Below are positions 53,036 through 62,186 of a DNA stretch of 64,000 nucleotides, one piece after another. Position 1 is the first letter of the stretch. Each line of letters opens with the position of its first letter. Source of the DNA: Deltaproteobacteria bacterium. Lineage in GTDB: Bacteria; Myxococcota_A; Polyangia; DRWM01; JAAZOP01. The notes beneath the pieces were generated by a model, which was not told where the DNA came from, did not search any database, and saw nothing but the letters and a program-made list of their open reading frames with translations. The stretch lies in contig JACRCX010000051.1 in NCBI GenBank assembly GCA_016218815.1, positions 54,154-118,153 on the forward strand, given 5' to 3'. The translations under genes were made by a program, and so were the position numbers.

Positions 53036-54217
53036 CTACTTCTTGATCGGGTCGGCCTTGGGCACGACGAGGCGTGCGAGCCGGTCGACGGCGGCGAGCT
53101 TCTCCTCCTTCGTGACGTGCGAGTAGTGCTCGGTCATCTTGTCGGAGCTGTGGCCGATGGTGGCGTGCAGCACGGCGCGGTCGACGTGCTCCTGCCGCAT
53201 CAGGTTGTTGTACGTCCGCCGCATGCCGTGCGGCGAGAAGCGCATCTTGATCTGCGCCGCCTTCAGGATCCGCGCGAACGGCCGCTTCAGGTACGACGCC
53301 CGGTGGCAGCTGCCCTTCCCGCTCGGGAACACGAGGGCTGCACCCATGACAGGGAGATTGCGAGCGACGAGGGCGGCGCGGTGCGCATGGAAGGCGTCGA
53401 GGATGATCGGGTGAAGCGCGGCGGACCGCGTCTTTCCGGTCTTGGTCGTCGTGATGCGGTTCCGCCACACGGACTGCCGGATGTGGATGAGACCCTCGTC
53501 TTCCGAGACGTCCTTCCACCGCAACGCGGCGATCTCGCCGAACCGCATGCCGGTGAAGAAGCCCAAGACGCAGATGGCGTACACCTCGGGCTTCTCCTTC
53601 GCCGCCGCCTCCAGGAACCGTCGCAGTTCGTCCGAGGCGAGGGAGTTCGGCTCGTCCTCCGTCACGCGAGTCGGCTGGCTCGAGAGCGCCTTCACGCCCA
53701 TGGTCGGATCGCGTTCGAGTTCGAGATCGCCGACCGCATCGCGGAGCAGGGACTTGAGGATCCTCAGCCACGCGTTCACGGTGGCATGCACGCGAAGGCG
53801 CCCGCGCCTGTCACGGCTTCGGGCCGCCCACGACAACCACGTCTTGATGTCGGTCCTCCCGATCTCGTCCACGTGCTTACTGCCCAGGACGGGCAGGATC
53901 GCGTGCTCGAGCGCGTCGAGGTACCGCGCCTCCGTGGACGGCTTCATGCCGTTGGTCTTCTTCTGATCGAGCCAGGACCGCGCGTAGTCCGTAAGGGTCT
54001 GCCTGGTCGTCCGCGCCGCCGTCCCCGGGGCCCCGGGTTGCAGAAGTTCCTCGCGCAGGCCCTCCAACAAGCCGAGGGCGTCCCGGACGCTTGCCGCTTC
54101 GACGACCCGCCGGATCGCGCGCCGCTTGTCCGAGACCGGGTAGCGGGTCTGCACCCGCAGTTCGAACAGCCCGGGTCCGAGTTGCCGGATTCCCGGGACC
54201 TGGATCTTCCGAGGCAT
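53036..54217 (-). CDS. int: Tyrosine recombinase (integrase)
   Basis: 393 residues from ATG 54217. A core-binding domain (about 75-180: TLTDYARSWLDQKKTNGMKP) and a catalytic domain with GFFTGMRFGEIAALRW (Arg), TKTGKTRSAALHP (Lys), SPHGMRRTYNNL (HxxR), GHSSDKMTEHYSH (His and nucleophile Tyr). It catalyses site-specific integration at tRNA-Gly. The first 70 residues (FELRVQTRYPVSDKRRA) look like an arm-binding AP2-type region. Its 5' end overlaps the HTH gene by about 340 bases in another frame. Confidence 0.92.
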   Translation of the reverse strand: MPRKIQVPGIRQLGPGLFELRVQTRYPVSDKRRAIRRVVEAASVRDALGLLEGLREELLQPGAPGTAARTTRQTLTDYARSWLDQKKTNGMKPSTEARYLDALEHAILPVLGSKHVDEIGRTDIKTWLSWAARSRDRRGRLRVHATVNAWLRILKSLLRDAVGDLELERDPTMGVKALSSQPTRVTEDEPNSLASDELRRFLEAAAKEKPEVYAICVLGFFTGMRFGEIAALRWKDVSEDEGLIHIRQSVWRNRITTTKTGKTRSAALHPIILDAFHAHRAALVARNLPVMGAALVFPSGKGSCHRASYLKRPFARILKAAQIKMRFSPHGMRRTYNNLMRQEHVDRAVLHATIGHSSDKMTEHYSHVTKEEKLAAVDRLARLVVPKADPIKK

Positions 54218-54560
54218 GGTTCGACTCCACCTCCATCTTCTCGTCGGCGGGCAAGGGGACCCGCGCCGCCTGGGTCTGGTCGGGGCCTGCCTTCAAGGCA
54301 TCGACGGCGGTACCCCGCATGAGGAACGCGTCAAGGTCGTCCCGATGGAACATCAACCGGCCGGCGCGGCGGCCGCGAGCGTCGAGTTGGCCGCGGGCTA
54401 CGAGCATCCGAACGGCGGAGCCGGATCGGTAGCGGAGGTAGACGGCGGCCTCCTCGCAGGTGAGCCACGGCGACCAGACCGGTCGGCCGGATTCGGACAG
54501 TTGCGGCGCGCCGCTCGGACCGGTCCCAGCCGTCTGGCGGCGCGGGATAGGCTCGCTCAC
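53877..54560 (-). CDS. Excisionase-like HTH protein with out-of-frame tail
   Basis: A GTG at 54560 overlaps the stop of the upstream HTH gene (GTGA). Residues about 25-85 form a MerR/excisionase HTH: WLTCEEAAVYLRYRSGSAVR, then GRLMFHRDDLDAFL. The frame does not stop before the integrase start but continues 340 bases inside int as a Gly/Arg/Pro-rich sequence that looks like noncoding frame. The functional protein is probably the first 110 or so residues. A lost stop codon or a frameshift link to int are both possible. It likely controls excision directionality. Confidence 0.65.
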   Translation of the reverse strand: MSEPIPRRQTAGTGPSGAPQLSESGRPVWSPWLTCEEAAVYLRYRSGSAVRMLVARGQLDARGRRAGRLMFHRDDLDAFLMRGTAVDALKAGPDQTQAARVPLPADEKMEVESNHASEDPGPGNPATRTRAVRTAGADPLPGLGQAARDPAGRRSGKRPGRPRLVGGPARGTSATRGPGDGGADDQADPYGLRAVLARSEEDQRHEAVHGGAVPRRARARDPARPGQ

Positions 54561-54799
54561 GCCAGCCCCCATCGGTCCGGTCGGTTCCGTGCTGATGCCG
54601 CGGAATCGTCAGCACCCTCCTTCTCGGGCAGCGCCGCTTCGATGAGCGCGAGTTCGACGGCGTCAGGGGCCCCGCCCTCCCTTCGTTCGATTCCGGGGAT
54701 CCTGGCATCTGCAAGTCCGCAGGCGTTCGCCACGTCCCGGATCCGAAGGCCCGGACTCAGGCTTTGACGTCGGAGTCGTGAGGGTCGCCGACCGAACAT
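54557..54799 (-). CDS. Small Xre/Cro-like HTH protein
   Basis: 80 residues from ATG 54799. GLRIRDVANACGLADARIPG followed by IERREGGAPDAVELALIEAA reads as a Cro/CI-type helix-turn-helix. It is likely a regulator of the integrase module. Start uncertain: the first 15 residues are Arg-rich and overlap an older frame. Confidence 0.6.
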   Translation of the reverse strand: MFGRRPSRLRRQSLSPGLRIRDVANACGLADARIPGIERREGGAPDAVELALIEAALPEKEGADDSAASARNRPDRWGLA

Positions 54800-54985
54800 G
54801 CTGTCCGTCCCGAGTATTCGGCCGCGGCCTTCCCGCGCGCGAACCGAGAGAACGACTGCTCCGCGTTTCCGCCCGGTAGAGCCGCTCCGACGTAGTTGAT
54901 GGCATTGGACGTGGCGGTCCCGTCGTCGAGCGCGCGTCGACCGCAGGTCCGGGCGCTCCTCGACCGTCGTATCCGACGGGACGAG
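54757..54985 (-). pseudogene. Possible C-terminal gene remnant
   Basis: In a frame overlapping the start of the Xre-like gene, about 60 codons ending in TGA at 54757 read protein-like (ALDDGTATSNAINYVGAALP, QSFSRFARGKAAAEY) with no start codon of their own. Probably a leftover C-terminus; family not recognised. Confidence 0.3.
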
Positions 54986-55018
54986 CCTCGCGATGACCGC
55001 GTGGACGAGGGCCAGCGA

Positions 55019-56047
55019 TCAAGCCGTTCGCCGGTCGTAGCGGTGATGAAGTCCGCCGACCTCGGGGAACTCGATCACCTTGCCCATCTCCGGCGGCTGA
55101 ACTTCGCGGTGCTCCGGCGCATCGCCGTCGAGCGACATGTGGCAACGGGCCCCGTGGTAGTAGGCGATGTACGAACGCAGGACGCGCCGGAGGTGCCGCT
55201 CGTCGAACACGACGACATGATCGAGGCAGTCGCGGCGGATCGAACCGATCAGCCTTTCGATGAACGGACTCTGCCACGGGCTTCTTGGCGCGATGAGGAC
55301 TTCCTCGATGCCCATCGCCTTCACGCGGCATCGGAAGATGTCGCCGTAGATGCCGTCCCGGTCGCGGATCATGTACCTGGGCATCGTGTCCCATGGGAAC
55401 GCCTCGGTGATCTGCCGGGCCGTCCACGCTGCGGTCGGATGCTCGGTGACCGCGACGTGAAGGACGCGCCGACGAAGATGCGCCAACACGACGAAGACGT
55501 ACAGCACGCGGTTCCGTGCGGTCGGGACGACGAAGAAGTCGATGGACGCGAGGCAGGAGACGTGGTTCGCGAGAAACGGGCGCCAGGTCGGGGAGGCCGG
55601 CTTCGGCCGCTTCACCATGTACCGCTCGACGGTGGACTTCGCGACATCGATGCCGAGCATCTTCAGTTCGGACCGGATTCTCGGGCTGCCCCAGCACACG
55701 TTCGCCGACGACATCTGGCGGATGAGATCCTGGATCTCCTTGGGGACCGGCGGGCGACCTGGACCCGGTCGGCCGGAGAGCCTGGCCCAGTACTCGCGGA
55801 ACTTCCGGCGTCGCCAAGCGATCACCGTCGCCGGCCTCACGATGACGAGCACCTCGCGCCAGCGAGACCAGAGCCGCGAGAGCCAGCACCAGAAGAGGCG
55901 ATCCCGAAGGCGGAGACGCGGGCGCGGAATCGACCGCTGGTAGATCGCGAGTTGCTGGCGGAGGACGAGGACCTCGACCTCGAGGTCGACGGTGGCCCGG
56001 AACGGCGAGGTGAAGAGGCGGAGCAGGAAGGCAAGGAAGTCGGGCAT
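55019..56047 (-). CDS. DDE (rve-type) transposase/integrase-core protein of an IS
   Basis: 342 residues from ATG 56047. N-terminal helical region (LEVEVLVLRQQLAIYQRS), an HTH-type segment (PPVPKEIQDLIRQMSSANVC, WGSPRIRSELKMLGIDVAKS), and an integrase core with SIDFF, IRDRDGIYG and SPFIERLIGSIRRDCLDH supplying the DDE triad. The end PPEMGKVIEFPEVGGLHHRY is typical of this family of ISs. No clear terminal inverted repeats could be defined by eye. A truncated second copy, with its upstream region, is at 63321-63855. Confidence 0.85.
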   Translation of the reverse strand: MPDFLAFLLRLFTSPFRATVDLEVEVLVLRQQLAIYQRSIPRPRLRLRDRLFWCWLSRLWSRWREVLVIVRPATVIAWRRRKFREYWARLSGRPGPGRPPVPKEIQDLIRQMSSANVCWGSPRIRSELKMLGIDVAKSTVERYMVKRPKPASPTWRPFLANHVSCLASIDFFVVPTARNRVLYVFVVLAHLRRRVLHVAVTEHPTAAWTARQITEAFPWDTMPRYMIRDRDGIYGDIFRCRVKAMGIEEVLIAPRSPWQSPFIERLIGSIRRDCLDHVVVFDERHLRRVLRSYIAYYHGARCHMSLDGDAPEHREVQPPEMGKVIEFPEVGGLHHRYDRRTA

Positions 56048-56327
56048 GGCGGCGGACCCTACGGGTGCAGGTCGCGGCGGGCAAGGGCTTCGTCGAGGCT
56101 CATCGCGTCGACCCGGAAGCGCCGGCATTTCGACGACCGGCCACCTTCCCGGAAGCGCCCGGCCGCCGGGCCGCGCTGCGCTCCTTGCTGCCCGGCGCGT
56201 CAGTCCGTACACTACCTCCCAGGCTCGCGAAGGGCAGGCGAAGACCGGCGCTGGCAGGACGTTGTGGCGGCTCGAGGTCGTTCGGTCGCGATTCGCGGTT
56301 CCCGGGGGAGCGCGAAGGGAGGGGGCG
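56048..56327. other. Conserved spacer upstream of the transposase
   Basis: 280 bases with no supported gene. Nearly the whole stretch, up to the ATGAGG of the next gene, is repeated with moderate divergence at 63567-63855. The unit duplicated in this region is therefore transposase 5' end plus this spacer. It ends in GGGAGGGGG, the ribosome binding site of the protease gene. Confidence 0.6.
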
Positions 56328-59300
56328 ATGAGGCGAGGAATCGGGAGCGGTGCCGCGCTGGCCGTGCTGTTCGTCGTGGCGACCTGTGGCCGTGAGCCTT
56401 CGCCCGTCGGCGGTCCCGGGGAGAGCGTTTCCGTGCGCCTCGACGTCGACGGCGGCCGCGTCGAGTTCGGGGCGCTGACGCTCGAGATTCCCGAGGGCGC
56501 CCTGGCGGACGCGACCACGATCACCGTGCGCCAACTCGAGGAGCCGCCGTGGGGCACGGTCGGCGCAGCCTACGATTTCGGCCCCGATGGCCTCTTCTTC
56601 GCGGTGTCCGCGCGACTCACCGTCGCCTTCGCAGAGGACGAACTCCCGGCGGGCACGCGGGCCGAGTCGCTGGGGCTGACCGTCCTCGAGGACGGCCGCT
56701 GGATGCCCCTCGACGGCGGCGAGGTGGATGTCGAAGCTGGCACGGTCTCCGCGCTCGTGAGCCACTTCTCGACCTTCGGGATCGTCGCCGACCCGACCGC
56801 CGACGCCGGCGCGGGGACGCGGTGGGAGGCGAACGGCGTCGTTGCCGAGTCATCTGCCGAGGTCGTCACCCGGCTCTGGGTATCCTCCGACATCGTCACG
56901 CTGCTCGTGGATGGCCAGGGGACGATGGCCGCGGACATCACGATGTCCGGGTTGCCGACGGACGCGCCGGTCCACGTCTACGTCGACACCGTCGAGGACG
57001 AGCGAATGCTCGAACCGGCGGACCGCGGGACGATGACGCTGCACCTCGAACTGGACCGGCCCCGGTTCGTGTGGCTGCAGTTCCACCACTCGACGACCGG
57101 CATCGGCGGGCCGAACGACATGTGCACGAACGCCGGCGTGGACGGCGTACGCGTCGGGAACACCTGCACCCTGACGCACGATCTGGTCGGGACGGTCGAG
57201 ATCGGCGACAGCGACCAGGTGCTCGACTGCGCGGGCTACAGGATTGCGGCCGACCCGGCCGCGGTCGGCGAGGGGTTCGGCATCCGCATCGTGGGCTGGC
57301 ACGGCGTCGAGCTCCGGAACTGCGTCGTCGGCGGACCGAGTGCCGGGTTCTCCATTGGCTTGGGAGCGGAGCTGTCGGGGTGGCCGGCCGACGGCTCGTC
57401 GGTCACCATCACGGACTGCACGTTCGAGGACAACTTCACCGGCGTCCGGCTGGAGCAGGTGCGGTCGGCGACCGTGCGGGATTCGGCGGTGCTACGCTCG
57501 TGGAGGGGGGTGGAGGTCGCGTCGAAGTCCGAAGCCGTGGTTTTCGAGCGAGTCCGAGTCGAGCCGCCGGCGGTGGCAGTCAACAAGGCGATTGGGTTCT
57601 CCACTGAGGGATTCGTCGGCAAGGGGGGCGTCTTCTACATCCCGCAGGACTGCGGCTTCCTCGATGGCGACGTCGAGGGTGTCGGGACCGGCGTGGCGCT
57701 GGGGATGTCGCGCGAGATCGAGGTCCGCGACACCGACCTGACGGGCGTTGACACCGGGCTTCTGGTGCGCGACGGAGCCACGGTGGGAGCCGACCCGACG
57801 GCGCCGCCGGAGTGGTCGCACCGCTTCTGGCACAACAACGTGCAGGCGACCACGGTGGGCGTCTCCTCGCCGGTCGGGCCGCTGGAGGTGAGTTGGTCGT
57901 CGCAGGGGTCCTTCTGGAACAACTCGTGTCCCGGCCCGCTCTTCGAAAGCGGCGTCGACAGCGATCGCATGGATGTCGTGGACAGCTTCCCGTACGGGGC
58001 AACCGACGCGTGGGCGGCCGGTGGCGGGCCGGGGTGCACCGGCGACGCAGACGGTGACACCGTTCCCGACGTGGCGGACAACTGCCCGACGGTACGGAAT
58101 CCCGGGCAGGAGAACGAGGACGCCGCAGGGGAAGGGGACGCGTGCGACGTGACGGCGCCCGAGGCGCCGGTCATCGCAAGCCCCTCCGCGTGGTCGGCGT
58201 ACGGCACGAGCGTCGTGGACATTCTGGGCATTGCGGAACGTCGGGCGCTGATCGAGTTCCGCGACTTCGACGAAGTCCTCGGGACCACACGCGCTGGTGT
58301 CGGGGGCGACTTCGCGCTCCGTACGTCCGCACTCGCCGATGGAATTCACCAGTTCGTGGCGACGGCGACGGATGCCGCAGGCAACGTCTCAACGCCGTCG
58401 GCTGCGGCGCAGGTGGTAGTCGACACCGTACCGCCGGAGGCGCCGGTGATCGAGTCTCCCCGCCAGGGCGAGGTGCTGGAGACCGCCATTCCGGTCGTCG
58501 TCGGGCTCGCACCGCCGGAAAGTCCAGTCCACCTGTGGGAGGGAGACGTCGAGGTGGGCTCTGGGATGGCCGGCGGCGCTGGCGGGTTCAGCATTCCGGT
58601 GACAGCGGCGCTCGTGGCGGGCGACCACACTCTCACGGCAACTGCGACCGACTGGGCTGGGTCGGTTTCCCCGCGCTCCGCGCCGGTGACGTTCCGAGTG
58701 ATGATCGTCGACGACTCATCGCCGATGGTCGGGGAGCGCGGGAAGTTGCGCTTGGTCGCGCTGTCCGACCAGCCGGATCCTTTCGATCCGCTCATCGCCC
58801 AGAGCGCAGTCCTCGCCGTTGACGCGGAGGTGGACGGGGTCAGCGGCTTGGTCGGCTCGTCTCCGAACCATCGCTTGGAGCTCAACGTGAGTTGGAACAT
58901 CAAGGATGCCGCCACGGGGTCGACGGTGGTGGCGGTGCTTGCCACCGCGGAACTCTCGCGGGAAGCGGCGGAGGAAACCACGCACGTCGTGGCGCAGTGG
59001 GACGGCAAGAACGTCGGAGGTGACCCAGTCGAGCTCGGCAAGCTCTACTCCTACGACATCGAAGTCAACGTGTTGCGAACCTGGATCGGCGCGGGTCGAG
59101 GACCCCGTTGTTCGCGGGACGAAGACGAAGCGATGACCGGTGCAGGAAACCGGGCGTGCGTGGTGGACAGGCTGTCGTCGGCTGGGGCGGGGACGATCAA
59201 CGTCGCGCATGACCGGTTCCAAGCCGGCGCGGGACAGGTGCTGCGGGAGCTGCGCAGTTTCGCCAAGGCTCATCGTGGCTCCGTCCGGGACACGCCGCCC

Positions 59301-62186
59301 TGGATGCAGCCCGACACCGCGGCATTCCTGGCGGACCTGCGGTCATCCGTGGGCACGACGCTCGCGGATGCGGATCATTCCTTCAGCAGCGATGGCGTCG
59401 TGCGGTCCGTGAACGCGGTCGGGATGGCGATTCCCATCCAAGTCCAGCCCGGCGCGAGCCAGGCCGAAGTCGCGCTTGCCGCGCTTGGGCAGCACCGACT
59501 GCTGTTGGGACTTGACGTTCCGCGTGAAGAGCTCGAGTTGCTCGACGTGCGAACCGACGCTGCCGGAGGAAGCCACGTGCACTTCCGTCAGGTGGAGTCT
59601 GGGCTGCCGGTGTTCGGTTGCGGCACGACGGTCCACCTGACGAGCGATCGGCGGCTGGCGGGTATCCAGGGGCTGATCGTGCCTCGGGGCCGCGTCGACT
59701 CGTTCGCGCCGCTAGTCGTTCGGGACGCGGCTGTGGCTCGCGCTCGCGCCTACCTCCCAGCAGGAGCCGGACCGATCGACGAGCAGGCTGTCCTGGGCGT
59801 GTTCGCGCCTGAAGCGCTGGCCGGGGCCGGCTCAGGTGGCGTACTGGCGTGGAGGGTTCGCTTGATCCTGGACCCGCCGTCCGATTCGCTGGCGGTGTAT
59901 GTCGCAGCGACTGACGGTCGTGCTCTGCTTGCACGCTGGTACGGCCCTCCGGCACTGGAGCGCAAGATCGTCTACCAGTGCACCGGTTCCTGCGACTGGT
60001 CGACGGCACCCGGCTCTGAACGAGGCATTGTTGGCGGTGAGTTCCTGTGCGACGACGGGTTGCCTCGGGTAGGGTGCTTCGATCTGGAAGGCGGGTTTCG
60101 AGACGAAGCCCGACGGGTGGTTCACGCGCTTCACGCGACCTACGGATTCTACCACGACGATCTCGGAGCGCTCGGACGCGATTCGTGGGACGGCGCCGGG
60201 GCTTCGCTGATCGCTGCCGTGGTCTTTCCTCCCGATGCTGACGATCTCTTCCCCGTGACGAAGTGGCAGAGCGAGCGAGTCGCGGATGCGTACGTGGGGG
60301 TCCGGTACGACCAGTCCTGCCCGGAGGCGATCGCGCACGAGATGACGCACGGCGTCCAAGAGGACGTCCATTACGCCGTCGCCGACGACCGAGAGGAATC
60401 GGGCGAGGTTCAGGAGGCCAACTCCGACGTGCTTGGGGAGTTGGCGGGAGCGTTTCGGGGAGGATCCGAGTCACCGGAGGTGCTTGGTGGGACGTTCGAC
60501 TGGAAGATCGGCGGCGTGAGCGGTCGAGGGTGCGAAGAGACCATCCGAGACATGGGCGGCCCAAGATGCGATGAGCCAACCGGGATGGACCCGCTAGGGT
60601 TCTTCCCCGACAACTACCGCGACTACAGGTACGGCACCGACCTTGGGATGGTCCCTATCTACCACCACAACTCCACAATCCTATCCTCTGTCGCGTGCTT
60701 CGTTGCCGGCGACGTTCCTGGCCTTCCTGACGATGTTCGACGTCGCTGTCAGTACGGAAGCAACCGGAACGGAATCAACCTGCTTTCGAACCTCGATCCA
60801 ATCCTGTTCGGACAGATCTGGTACGACGCGGCGATGATTCGAATCGACGCGGCCAGCAGCCCCCTGCTGCGAGACATGGTGCCGGTGAGTCTCCAGGCGG
60901 CGCTCGACGACGGTGGCCTGCCCGGCCTCCGGTCATACTTCTTCGGCCTTGCTGCGGCCGGCTTCTGGAGTGCCGACTTCCTGCCGGAGATCGGACTTTC
61001 CGACTCGACGATGCTCTGGTACGGCGGCGTAGCCCACGCGGTGTTCCCTGTGACCACCGACGACGGGCCAGGTCCATGGCACCACGCGTTCTACGTGGCG
61101 GGCGCCGGCGAGCGCGATCTGCCGTACACGTTTCTCGTGCATCAGGGGTACCCGGCCAACGGAGACCGGACCTGCCCCGTGACGTCATCGGCGTGCTGGA
61201 CCGAGCCGTACCTGATTGCTCCCGCCTTCGGGACGCCGGCCGCAGTGGTTGGACCGCCCGTCGGTGGATCGGACGACGAGATGTGGGTCTTCTACGCGGA
61301 ACGCCAACTGGGGCACGACGTGCCGACGTGCGCGCCCGTCCGGTACGTCACGATGAACCGCAGTGGAGCTTTTTCCAGCGCCTCGGGACCGCCTGGGGAA
61401 GTTCCAGGAGCATTCGCCGGGGTCGACGCCGATCCGATCGGAGTGGCTCCGTCCACGCCCTTGCCTCGACCCATCGCCGTGAGCGCGGCCCGACGCGAGG
61501 GGAATGTGTACGTCGCGTTCCGGCAGTGCGGTGAGGCAGAGCAGCCCGTGGTGATGGGCTACTGCACCTTGGGCAGTTGCCACTTCTCGACGTACGCGCG
61601 GACGGAGGACGGAGCGCAGATTCTGACCCCCTTTGAGCCAGCTATTGCGGCCGGTGCGGGCGACGCGTGGTGGTTGGCCTTCGCCAGACGCATGTGGGTC
61701 GTTGACGGCCCACGCGACGTCGTGCACGTGTCGCGAAACCCGATGTTGACGGTCTCGGGGCCAACTTGGTCGGCGCCGGTGCCCGTTGGCGCAGAGCCGG
61801 GAACGCCTCAGATCCGTGACGACGTGAGCTGCACTGCGCAGCCCTACGGGACCATGGTGCTCCCGGGGGTGATTGATGGACCGACCGCGGTAGCGTTCAA
61901 GGATCGGCTCCAAGTCGGTGTCCGGGCGGCGCCGTTCGAGCATCCCGAGTTGTCCGGCGTCGAGTTGGGCACCGTATTGCTGGCAAGTTCGCCGACGCCG
62001 CTGGACCGGGCATCGTGGTCGCTCATCGTTCCGCAGCGCGCGTACGGAACGAGCGCGCCGGACCCGCGGTTGTCGGCCAACCCGGGCGTCGCTCTGTTCC
62101 TCTGGCAACGAGTGCTGGAGTTGACGGCAGACGAGACCGACGTGAACTCGGCCGTGGCGACCGTTCGCGTGAGGTTCAGCGAGTGA
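56328..62186 (+). CDS. Giant M4-family metalloprotease lipoprotein
   Basis: 1,952 residues from ATG 56328 with a strong GGGAGGGGG site. Lipoprotein signal (ALAVLFVVATC). Order: a ZU5-like domain (about 25-145, LEIPEGALADATTITV); right-handed beta-helix-like repeats (about 280-560); a thrombospondin type 3 Ca-binding unit (DADGDTVPDVADNCP, about 565); two Ig-like domains (about 605-800); an FTP/PepSY-like propeptide (about 990-1180). The thermolysin-type catalytic domain has HEMTH at 1337-1341, Glu1363 and Asp1367 (EANSD) and YHHNSTI with the likely catalytic His. The Zn-ligand spacing matches thermolysin within two residues. A C-terminal region of about 400 residues looks propeller-like. It is island cargo and overlaps the next gene (GTGA). 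Confidence 0.85.
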   Translation: MRRGIGSGAALAVLFVVATCGREPSPVGGPGESVSVRLDVDGGRVEFGALTLEIPEGALADATTITVRQLEEPPWGTVGAAYDFGPDGLFFAVSARLTVAFAEDELPAGTRAESLGLTVLEDGRWMPLDGGEVDVEAGTVSALVSHFSTFGIVADPTADAGAGTRWEANGVVAESSAEVVTRLWVSSDIVTLLVDGQGTMAADITMSGLPTDAPVHVYVDTVEDERMLEPADRGTMTLHLELDRPRFVWLQFHHSTTGIGGPNDMCTNAGVDGVRVGNTCTLTHDLVGTVEIGDSDQVLDCAGYRIAADPAAVGEGFGIRIVGWHGVELRNCVVGGPSAGFSIGLGAELSGWPADGSSVTITDCTFEDNFTGVRLEQVRSATVRDSAVLRSWRGVEVASKSEAVVFERVRVEPPAVAVNKAIGFSTEGFVGKGGVFYIPQDCGFLDGDVEGVGTGVALGMSREIEVRDTDLTGVDTGLLVRDGATVGADPTAPPEWSHRFWHNNVQATTVGVSSPVGPLEVSWSSQGSFWNNSCPGPLFESGVDSDRMDVVDSFPYGATDAWAAGGGPGCTGDADGDTVPDVADNCPTVRNPGQENEDAAGEGDACDVTAPEAPVIASPSAWSAYGTSVVDILGIAERRALIEFRDFDEVLGTTRAGVGGDFALRTSALADGIHQFVATATDAAGNVSTPSAAAQVVVDTVPPEAPVIESPRQGEVLETAIPVVVGLAPPESPVHLWEGDVEVGSGMAGGAGGFSIPVTAALVAGDHTLTATATDWAGSVSPRSAPVTFRVMIVDDSSPMVGERGKLRLVALSDQPDPFDPLIAQSAVLAVDAEVDGVSGLVGSSPNHRLELNVSWNIKDAATGSTVVAVLATAELSREAAEETTHVVAQWDGKNVGGDPVELGKLYSYDIEVNVLRTWIGAGRGPRCSRDEDEAMTGAGNRACVVDRLSSAGAGTINVAHDRFQAGAGQVLRELRSFAKAHRGSVRDTPPWMQPDTAAFLADLRSSVGTTLADADHSFSSDGVVRSVNAVGMAIPIQVQPGASQAEVALAALGQHRLLLGLDVPREELELLDVRTDAAGGSHVHFRQVESGLPVFGCGTTVHLTSDRRLAGIQGLIVPRGRVDSFAPLVVRDAAVARARAYLPAGAGPIDEQAVLGVFAPEALAGAGSGGVLAWRVRLILDPPSDSLAVYVAATDGRALLARWYGPPALERKIVYQCTGSCDWSTAPGSERGIVGGEFLCDDGLPRVGCFDLEGGFRDEARRVVHALHATYGFYHDDLGALGRDSWDGAGASLIAAVVFPPDADDLFPVTKWQSERVADAYVGVRYDQSCPEAIAHEMTHGVQEDVHYAVADDREESGEVQEANSDVLGELAGAFRGGSESPEVLGGTFDWKIGGVSGRGCEETIRDMGGPRCDEPTGMDPLGFFPDNYRDYRYGTDLGMVPIYHHNSTILSSVACFVAGDVPGLPDDVRRRCQYGSNRNGINLLSNLDPILFGQIWYDAAMIRIDAASSPLLRDMVPVSLQAALDDGGLPGLRSYFFGLAAAGFWSADFLPEIGLSDSTMLWYGGVAHAVFPVTTDDGPGPWHHAFYVAGAGERDLPYTFLVHQGYPANGDRTCPVTSSACWTEPYLIAPAFGTPAAVVGPPVGGSDDEMWVFYAERQLGHDVPTCAPVRYVTMNRSGAFSSASGPPGEVPGAFAGVDADPIGVAPSTPLPRPIAVSAARREGNVYVAFRQCGEAEQPVVMGYCTLGSCHFSTYARTEDGAQILTPFEPAIAAGAGDAWWLAFARRMWVVDGPRDVVHVSRNPMLTVSGPTWSAPVPVGAEPGTPQIRDDVSCTAQPYGTMVLPGVIDGPTAVAFKDRLQVGVRAAPFEHPELSGVELGTVLLASSPTPLDRASWSLIVPQRAYGTSAPDPRLSANPGVALFLWQRVLELTADETDVNSAVATVRVRFSE

